A DNA stretch of 64,000 nt from positions 12,225 to 76,224 of the forward strand of contig JAXEXP010000034.1 in the NCBI GenBank assembly GCA_034113365.1, in the 5' to 3' direction. This DNA is from Spyradocola sp034113365. Its GTDB lineage: Bacteria > Bacillota > Clostridia > Christensenellales > UBA1750. This document shows, one piece after another, positions 44,036 to 49,696 of this stretch (the stretch's first letter is position 1; each line of letters begins with the position of its first letter). The position numbers and the translations under genes are program-made. A model generated the notes under the pieces. It saw only the letters and a list, made by a program, of their open reading frames with translations. It was not told the DNA's origin and searched no databases.

Positions 44036-46063
44036 TTACACGCCGTAGGTGGTGCGGCGGATGATCTGATCCTGATAGGCCTTATCCAGCTGGACGAAGT
44101 GGCCGCTCCAGCCCCAGACGCGCACGATCAGGCCGCGGTGCTGCTCGGGGTGCAGCTGCGCGTCGATCAGCTTATCGCGCGAGACGGCGTTGAGCTGCAG
44201 CTGGTGGCCGCCCAGCAGGTTGAAGGAGCGCACGAGCTGCGCCACCTTCTCCAGGCCCTCGGGGTGGGCAAACACGGTGTCGTGCATCTCCAGCGTCAGC
44301 GGGCCGCCATTGATGGTGCGGGACAGCGACGGGCGCGCCATGGCCGAGACGACGGACAGGGGGCCTGCGTCGCGCAGCGTGAGCGAGGGGGAGAAATTGG
44401 CGGAGAGGGGCTCGCCGGCTCTACGGCCGTCGTAGGTCGCGCCGAGGGAATCGGCGTGCCAGAGGTAGTACATCGCGGAGCCGGTGCCCGCGCGGAAGAT
44501 GCCGCCCCGCTCGTTGCGAAGCGGCGCGACGGCGTCGGCAAAGGCGTTGAGCAGCGCGTCGGCGAGGGGCTCGCATTCCTCGTCGCGGCCCAGCTTGGGC
44601 GCGGTCTCGCGCAGGGCGTGCAGCAGCTCGGGCGCGTCGGCGAAGTCTGCGGCGACGGCGGCCTTGAGCGCGGCGGGGGCGATGGATTTTTCCTCATAGA
44701 CCAGCTTGCGGACGGCGGCGAGCTGATCCACCGCGGTGGCGGTGCCGGTGCCGTGCAGGCCGTAGTTGTTGTAGGTCGCGCCGAGGGAGATATCGCGGCC
44801 GAGGCGGACGCTGTCGGACATGAGCACGCTCTGGTAGGGGGCGGGCTCCATGAACAGGTTTTTGACGCCGTCGGCGACGGCGGCAGCTTCGCTTGCGATG
44901 TTCTCGCGGACGCGCTGCATCAAATGGTCGAAGTCCGCGCAGGCGTCCAGCTCCTCGTCCAGCGTGCGCTTGACGACGCCGGCGAGAGAGACTGCGCCGA
45001 TGTTGGGGATGTCCATGCCGGTGCCGGGGATGATGAACTCCCAGCAGGCGGCCACGACGTAGTTGCGGGCGTCCTCGGGCGCATAGCCGAGGTTGATGAG
45101 CGCGGGGATGACGACGTCGTCGTTGGCGTACTGCGGGAAGCCCAGGCCCTGGCGGGTGAGCTCGGTGGCCTTGCGGTAGAGCGCCATCGGGGTGTTTTTG
45201 TCCACGCGCAGGTTGATCTTGGGGTCGATGCGGCGGTTGGCAAGGCTGGCCTCCAGGCAGAGGTAGGTCAGGTCGTTGACGGCGCTGTTGCCCTGGCGGT
45301 CGCAGCCGCCCAGCATCAGGCTCTGGCCGTTGTCGCCCTGCTGCATGCCGATGTACAGGTCGCTGTCGCGGTTGAAGGAGAGGAAGAAGTCCTCCAGCAG
45401 CTCCAGCGCGGCCTCGCGGGTGAGAACGCCCGCGGCGACGTCCTTTTCATAGTAGGGGAGCATGTACTGGTCGAAGCGGCCGACGGTATTGTGATAGACG
45501 TTGCTCGCCCACAGGCAGAAGTGCAGCAGGCGGAAGGTCTTGAGCGCGGCGGCAAAGTCGTGCGCGCCGTTACGGACGGCGTCGGAGAGCGCGGCGTCCT
45601 CATAGCGGTCGGCATAGGCAAGGACGGCGTCGATGACGGTGACGGCGGCGCGGTTGAAGTCGGGATCGCCTACGTTTTCCGCGAGATTGCGCTGCGCCTG
45701 CTCGCGGCGGGGCATGAGGCCGCCCTGCAGCACGCCCTTCCAGTCGGAGGAGATGTTGCACACGCGCCCCTGCTCGTGGACGTAGTGGCCGGCGGTGAGT
45801 TTTTCCTTCTCGCCGGGGGCGTAGAGGTCGGGGAAGGCGGGCAGCGTACGCCAGCAGGGGATGGCCGTCCCCTCGCAGCGGATGATGCGCTCCTCCTGCA
45901 AAAAGAGCTGCAGGCGCAGCGCGGCGCGGGTGACGAGCGGCAGCTGCGGGTTCTGGATGCGCGCGGCGAGCTCGGCCCAGCGTTCGTCGGAGAGGGGCTG
46001 CCGCCATTGATGATGCGCCTGCCGGTTCAGCATGTCCCGCAGGACGTCCAGTTTTGCACTCAT
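44036..46063 (-). CDS. glycyl radical enzyme of unknown substrate
   Basis: A 675-residue pyruvate-formate-lyase-like radical enzyme, short for the family (750-850 is usual). The thiyl-radical site is Cys340 with Glu342 in 'NYVVAACWEFIIPG', the CxE arrangement of dehydratase or lyase types rather than the CC of pyruvate formate-lyase. The glycyl radical is Gly651 in 'LIVRVWGWSGHFVQLD'. ATG overlaps the activase stop (ATGA), and GGAGG lies 10 nt upstream. The pocket residues match no assigned class that I can name. Possible reactions include dehydration, C-N or C-C cleavage. Confidence 0.9.
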   Translation of the reverse strand: MSAKLDVLRDMLNRQAHHQWRQPLSDERWAELAARIQNPQLPLVTRAALRLQLFLQEERIIRCEGTAIPCWRTLPAFPDLYAPGEKEKLTAGHYVHEQGRVCNISSDWKGVLQGGLMPRREQAQRNLAENVGDPDFNRAAVTVIDAVLAYADRYEDAALSDAVRNGAHDFAAALKTFRLLHFCLWASNVYHNTVGRFDQYMLPYYEKDVAAGVLTREAALELLEDFFLSFNRDSDLYIGMQQGDNGQSLMLGGCDRQGNSAVNDLTYLCLEASLANRRIDPKINLRVDKNTPMALYRKATELTRQGLGFPQYANDDVVIPALINLGYAPEDARNYVVAACWEFIIPGTGMDIPNIGAVSLAGVVKRTLDEELDACADFDHLMQRVRENIASEAAAVADGVKNLFMEPAPYQSVLMSDSVRLGRDISLGATYNNYGLHGTGTATAVDQLAAVRKLVYEEKSIAPAALKAAVAADFADAPELLHALRETAPKLGRDEECEPLADALLNAFADAVAPLRNERGGIFRAGTGSAMYYLWHADSLGATYDGRRAGEPLSANFSPSLTLRDAGPLSVVSAMARPSLSRTINGGPLTLEMHDTVFAHPEGLEKVAQLVRSFNLLGGHQLQLNAVSRDKLIDAQLHPEQHRGLIVRVWGWSGHFVQLDKAYQDQIIRRTTYGV

Positions 46064-46902
46064 CTTACCATGACCTCCATATTGAGCTCCTCGAAGGGAG
46101 CGGTGTAGACGTTGGGTTCGCGCTCGGTGTCAAACTGCGGATCGTAGCGCATGGACAGGCCGTCGTACTTGGCGCCGGCCGCGCGGTTGTAGCGCAGCAG
46201 CTCCACGCGCTGAAGGGCTTTGGCGTCCCGGGCGAGCTGCGCGGTGGCGCGCAGGTTGTCGGGCGTGTCGTTGACGCCGGGGATGAGGGGGATGCGCAGT
46301 ATGAAGGGGATGCCGGAGCTGCACAGCCAGCGGAAATTGCGCAGGATCAGCGCATTGTCCACGCCCGTCCAGCGGCGGTGCTGCTCGGGGTCGGTGTGCT
46401 TGACGTCCATCATGACCAGATCCATGCTGCGGCAGAGGGATTGGAAGGTCTCCTCGGGGCCGTGGCCGCAGGTCTCGATGGCGGCGTGGACGTCGGGGAG
46501 CAGCGCGCGGATCTGCTGCACGAACTCGGCCTGCAGCAGCACCTCGCCGCCGGAGAACGTGACGCCGCCGCCGCTCATGCGCAGCAGGCGCGCGTTCCTG
46601 CGCACGCGGGCGGCGACCTGCTCGGCGGTCATTTCCTGCCCGGCGATGCGGATGCAGCCCTGTGGGCAGACGGGCACGCACGCGCCGCAGGCGACGCAGC
46701 CCTCCGGGTGGGGGCAGACGCGCTCGCACGCGCCGCAGTGCACGCACAGCGCGCGGCTGACGCTCCGCTGCGGGCGAACGGACAGCCCCTCGGGGTTGTG
46801 GCACCACCGGCAGCGCAGCGGGCAGCCCTTGAGGAACACCGCGGTGCGGATGCCCGGTCCGTCGTATACGGCGAACTCCTCGATGTCAAACACGATGCCC
46901 AT
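46060..46902 (-). CDS. glycyl radical enzyme activating protein (radical SAM)
   Basis: A 280-residue activase that puts the radical on the enzyme encoded next to it. The radical SAM cluster is bound by Cys27, Cys31 and Cys34 ('KGCPLRCRWCHNPEG'). A ferredoxin-like insert carries eight Cys (53, 56, 59, 63 and 69, 72, 75, 79) for two further 4Fe-4S clusters. 'GGGVTFSGGEVLLQ' binds SAM. Two extra clusters are typical of activases for dehydratase-type enzymes. The ribosome site is weak (GGGG). A promoter lies about 45 bp upstream. Confidence 0.93.
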   Translation of the reverse strand: MGIVFDIEEFAVYDGPGIRTAVFLKGCPLRCRWCHNPEGLSVRPQRSVSRALCVHCGACERVCPHPEGCVACGACVPVCPQGCIRIAGQEMTAEQVAARVRRNARLLRMSGGGVTFSGGEVLLQAEFVQQIRALLPDVHAAIETCGHGPEETFQSLCRSMDLVMMDVKHTDPEQHRRWTGVDNALILRNFRWLCSSGIPFILRIPLIPGVNDTPDNLRATAQLARDAKALQRVELLRYNRAAGAKYDGLSMRYDPQFDTEREPNVYTAPFEELNMEVMVR

Positions 46903-46947
46903 AATTTCTAATACCCCGTTTTTTCCATTTTCAACCTTACTGTTTTA

Positions 46948-46976
46948 TATGTACCCTATATTACGAGTCTTGTCAA
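46948..46976 (-). promoter_or_regulatory. promoter of the activase/glycyl radical operon
   Basis: Minus strand: TTGACA (rc of 46971-46976), 17 bp, TACATA (rc of 46948-46953). Confidence 0.65.
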
Positions 46977-47013
46977 GGTGATTTTGTGCGCAAAGGGTTA
47001 TGTTGGTGCTGGA

Positions 47014-47067
47014 CGGACACCTCATCAGTCGCCTGCGGGCGACAGCTTCCCCTCAAGGGGAAGCCTA
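47014..47067. repeat. short dispersed repeat, copy 3 (intact)
   Basis: GGACACCTCATCAGTCG, hairpin CGCCTGCGGGCG, AGCTTCCCC-TCA-AGGGGAAGCC. Its first 37 bp are identical to copy 4 (55997-56033). It lies between the activase promoter and the oxidoreductase terminator. Confidence 0.9.
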
Positions 47068-47094
47068 ATGAAGCCGCATCCCGTTGTTTTCAGC

Positions 47095-47125
47095 TAAAAA
47101 AGGGAGGCACGGCGGCCTCCCTTTT
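47095..47125 (-). terminator. intrinsic terminator of the oxidoreductase gene
   Basis: AAAAGGGAGGC and GCCTCCCTTTT (arms about 47097-47108 and 47115-47125). The minus-strand tail is TTTTTTAG. Confidence 0.88.
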
Positions 47126-47139
47126 GCTGTTATTTGGGT

Positions 47140-48120
47140 TTAGAACTTGACTTCGCGGCGCTCGCGGTCGGCGATGTAGGCGTTCTCCATCAGCGCGGTG
47201 AGCATGCGGCCCTCCTGCACGCCGTAGCGCACGGGGCCGCCGTAGAGGATGGCCTCGACCCACTGGCGGGTGGGGTGGGGCAAGGCTTCGGGCAGCTTGG
47301 GCACGACCCAGCCGTCGGCCAGGTGCTTCTGGGTGTCCAGGGTCTTGATCTTGATGTCGTTATCGATGGCCAGGATCACGCCCTTGGTGCCGTAGACCTC
47401 GAAGATCTGGGGGCACATGGGCGAGACGAGCGAGGTCTCGGACACGGCGATGGCGCCGTTCTCGAACTCGATGGTGGAGATGGTGTTGTCCTCGACGGCG
47501 TGGCCGGTCTTGTTGTTGAACATGGACTGGATGCGCGTGGGGTTGCCCAGCATCCACGCGGACAGGTACATAGGATGCGCGCCCAGGTCCATCATCGCGC
47601 CGCCGCCGGTGGTCTCGGGGTCGTACCAGTAGTCGGGCAGCCAGCCGGCCAGCGCGCCGTCGTGGCAGTTGCGGCAGCGCAGCACGGTCACGTCGCCCAC
47701 CAGGCCGGACTCGATGGCCTGCTTGATGTAGAGGAACTTCGGCCATGCGCGCTGGGGCAGCGAGATGGTGAAAATGATGTTGTTCTCCTCGACGGCCTTG
47801 ATGACCTCGTCGCAGTCGGCGACGGTCAGGCACATCACCTTCTCGGTGTAGATGTGCTTGCCTGCCTTGGCGCACTTGATCATGACGTCCTTGTGCATGT
47901 TGGTGGGGGTATCGATGCAGACGGCATCGACGTCGGCGCGGGCGAGCAGCGTGTCGAGGTCGGCCTCGAAGTCCACGCCCATCTCATCCGCCCAGGCCTT
48001 GCCGCGGATGGGATCCTCGTCCCAGACGCAGGTGATCTTGACGTCGTCCATCTTGTTGAAATAGCCCGCGTATTCGGTCGCGTGCACATGCCATTTGCTG
48101 AGCATTGCCACATGAAGCAT
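47140..48120 (-). CDS. Gfo/Idh/MocA-family oxidoreductase (second)
   Basis: A 326-residue NAD(P)-dependent dehydrogenase. AAAAAGGAGATCATCACT precedes ATG. The N-terminus is unusual: 'LHVAMLSKWHVHATEYAGYF' replaces the normal GxGxxG loop. 'AVCIDTPTNMHKDV' and the lysine of 'HIYTEKVMCLT' (in place of EKP) identify the family, with 'GGGAMMDLGAHPMYL' in the C-domain. It has its own promoter. Together with the amidohydrolase upstream it may act on a modified sugar or lactone. Confidence 0.85.
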   Translation of the reverse strand: MLHVAMLSKWHVHATEYAGYFNKMDDVKITCVWDEDPIRGKAWADEMGVDFEADLDTLLARADVDAVCIDTPTNMHKDVMIKCAKAGKHIYTEKVMCLTVADCDEVIKAVEENNIIFTISLPQRAWPKFLYIKQAIESGLVGDVTVLRCRNCHDGALAGWLPDYWYDPETTGGGAMMDLGAHPMYLSAWMLGNPTRIQSMFNNKTGHAVEDNTISTIEFENGAIAVSETSLVSPMCPQIFEVYGTKGVILAIDNDIKIKTLDTQKHLADGWVVPKLPEALPHPTRQWVEAILYGGPVRYGVQEGRMLTALMENAYIADRERREVKF

Positions 48121-48172
48121 AGTGATGATCTCCTTTTTCCGTTCTGTGGGTTTGCCGGGTCTTTACACGGAT

Positions 48173-48201
48173 ATTATCAACGATTTTCGGTGCATTGTCA
48201 A
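48173..48201 (-). promoter_or_regulatory. promoter of the second oxidoreductase gene
   Basis: Minus strand: TTGACA (rc of 48196-48201), 17 bp, GATAAT (rc of 48173-48178), directly after the hairpin at 48210-48243. Confidence 0.85.
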
Positions 48202-48209
48202 TAATAAAG

Positions 48210-48243
48210 AAGGGAAGGGACGCGAAAATGCGTCCTCTTCCCT
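48210..48243 (-). terminator. terminator hairpin, distal copy with U-tract
   Basis: AGGGAAGGGACGC (48211-48223), GAAAAT, GCGTCCTCTTCCCT (48230-48243). On the minus strand TTCTTTATTATT follows. It is a 34-bp direct repeat of 48539-48572 with one mismatch. Confidence 0.85.
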
Positions 48244-48538
48244 CAGCCTGTCAAAAAACAGGCATGTGCTCCTTGGGGATGCATGAAGGGGCCGCAGCCC
48301 CTTCATCTTCAATCCGCAGGCGGGGGCGTGTACCCCGCCGAGGAGCGATTTTCTGTAAGTTAGGAAGAATAAAGATGGATGGCTTCTCTTTTCCATCCGT
48401 TTCCAAACCATTTGCAGATGGAAAATCGCTTCCGATACAGAAAAATTCGTGTGCGGCTAAGCCGTGCGCGAATTTTTCTGCAATTCGAAAAAGATGAGGT
48501 TTCATCTTTTTCGAGCCTGTCGACTTTGTCGACAGGCT
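48244..48538 (-). repeat. terminator-nested repeated element, copy 2 (complete)
   Basis: 295 bp flanked by a 34-bp hairpin repeat. It is a chain of hairpins: GCCTG/CAGGC (48246-48263), ATGAAGGGGC/GCCCCTTCAT (48283-48306), GGCGGGG/CCCCGCC (about 48319-48340), GAAAAATTCG/CGAATTTTTC (48440-48478), CGAAAAAGATGA/TCATCTTTTTCG (48485-48512) and AGCCTGTCGAC/GTCGACAGGCT (48513-48537). Its ends, TCAGCCTGTC and (rc) TTAGCCTGTC, form a short terminal inverted repeat. The left 138 bp are nearly identical to 63862-64000. No protein-coding frame is convincing. Confidence 0.85.
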
Positions 48539-48572
48539 AAGGGAAGGGGCGCGAAAATGCGTCCTCTTCCCT
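48539..48572 (-). terminator. terminator hairpin, proximal copy without U-tract
   Basis: AGGGAAGGGGCGC, GAAAAT, GCGTCCTCTTCCCT. It lies 11 bp after the amidohydrolase stop. On the minus strand the element end (AGCCTGTCGAC) follows instead of T residues. Confidence 0.75.
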
Positions 48573-48583
48573 TTGTGTTGGCG

Positions 48584-49495
48584 TCACAGCGGCTTGGGGG
48601 CCTGGCCTGCGAAGGCGCGGAAGTTGTCGGCGGCGATCTTGCGGATGACCGGCTCGGGCAGGTCGAGGCCGCGGGACCAGATGGAGCCGAAGTTCTGCAC
48701 GGGGCCGCTGCCCAGCATGCTCAGCGCGAGGGTGAGCGCGTTGGGGCCGTCAAAGGCGTCGCCCATGTCGGTATCGGTGCCCAGCTGGATGCGGTCCTGA
48801 TACTTGAGGAAGAAATCCCGCCAGCCGGAGAGGTCGCGCTCGAAGTGCTCGTACATCTCCACGCCGGGGGTGATGTCCAGGCGGACGTTTTCGTAGGTAT
48901 CCAGTATGCGCTCGGCGTGGGCGCGGTCGTCGCCGCAGAAGTAGAGGTGCGCAAGGCAGGCGTGGAGCCTGGGATGGCGCTGCAGCACGCGCTCGGTGAC
49001 GGCGTACAGCTCCTCCAGCGCAGGGTAGCCGCCGTCGCCGTAGAACCAGCCGCAGCGGAACGCGAACTCGGGCGCCTGATCGCGGTGCCAGAAGGCGGCC
49101 GGATCGCCCACGTGCCACAGCACGGGGGTGCCGGTGCGCTCGAGGTAGTCGAACATGGGGTCAAAGCGCGCGTCGGACAGGTCGACGCCCGTCTCCCTCC
49201 AGACGGTGGGCTTGGTCTCGATGAGCTTGATGCCATCGGCGCCCCTGTCCAGCCAGTAGCGGACGTGCGCGGCGTAGTCGCCGCAGGGGTGCGTAAGGCC
49301 CGCAAAGAAATAGGCGCGGGTGGGATCGGCGCGCTTGACCGCGAGGCACTGCTCGTTGTTGGTCGCACCGCCGAAGGAGCTCATGCAGGAAAGGCTGAGG
49401 ATGGCATAGGCGCTGTAGCCGCGCGCACGGGCGCAGTCGGTAAACCAGTTCTCGGGGAAGTATTTGGTGTGCATGTGGCCGTCGATGATGTTCAC
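48584..49495 (-). CDS. amidohydrolase-family TIM-barrel metal hydrolase
   Basis: A 303-residue protein of the amidohydrolase_2 type. GTG 49495 follows GAGGTGAACGGCGC; the frame is open further upstream without a ribosome site. The metal-binding 'IIDGHMHTKYF' (HxH) opens the barrel, with 'FAGLTHPCGDYAAHV', 'VLWHVGDPAAFWH', 'HACLAHLYF' and 'IQLGTDTDMGD' (metal Asp) following. Members hydrolyse lactones or decarboxylate sugar-acid or aromatic compounds. It lies between lacZ and the second Gfo/Idh gene, which favours a sugar-lactone substrate by inference. Confidence 0.8.
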   Translation of the reverse strand: MNIIDGHMHTKYFPENWFTDCARARGYSAYAILSLSCMSSFGGATNNEQCLAVKRADPTRAYFFAGLTHPCGDYAAHVRYWLDRGADGIKLIETKPTVWRETGVDLSDARFDPMFDYLERTGTPVLWHVGDPAAFWHRDQAPEFAFRCGWFYGDGGYPALEELYAVTERVLQRHPRLHACLAHLYFCGDDRAHAERILDTYENVRLDITPGVEMYEHFERDLSGWRDFFLKYQDRIQLGTDTDMGDAFDGPNALTLALSMLGSGPVQNFGSIWSRGLDLPEPVIRKIAADNFRAFAGQAPKPL

Positions 49496-49528
49496 GCGCC
49501 GTTCACCTCCGAAGATGATATTTAGCCT

Positions 49529-49557
49529 ATTATAGCGCCGAAGCGGCGCGATTGCAA
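49529..49557 (-). promoter_or_regulatory. promoter of the amidohydrolase gene
   Basis: Minus strand: TTGCAA (49552-49557), 17 bp, TATAAT (rc of 49529-49534). Confidence 0.82.
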
Positions 49558-49586
49558 GAACAAGCGAATCAAAAGCGCACCATGTA

Positions 49587-49630
49587 ACAAAAACGCACAG
49601 CTGCGCGCTGAGTGCATGCAGCTGTGCGTT
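49587..49630 (-). terminator. intrinsic terminator of lacZ
   Basis: A perfect 13-bp stem, AACGCACAGCTGC (49592-49604) with GCAGCTGTGCGTT (49618-49630). The minus-strand tail is TTTTTG. Confidence 0.92.
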
Positions 49631-49696
49631 CCGTATCATGCGGAGTCTGGGAAAGAGATCAGACGCAAAGGCTTATTGAGGAAAGCTCACACCGGC

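Noticed and set aside
48244..48538. Group IIC intron as an explanation for elements behind terminator hairpins
   Set aside because: Group IIC introns also insert after terminators, but these elements are only 165-295 bp, have no reverse transcriptase frame, do not start GTGYG, and are flanked by a duplicated hairpin.
48244..48590. CRISPR array or tandem repeat
   Set aside because: Only two hairpin copies 329 bp apart with different internal sequence; no regular repeat-spacer pattern here or elsewhere in the window.
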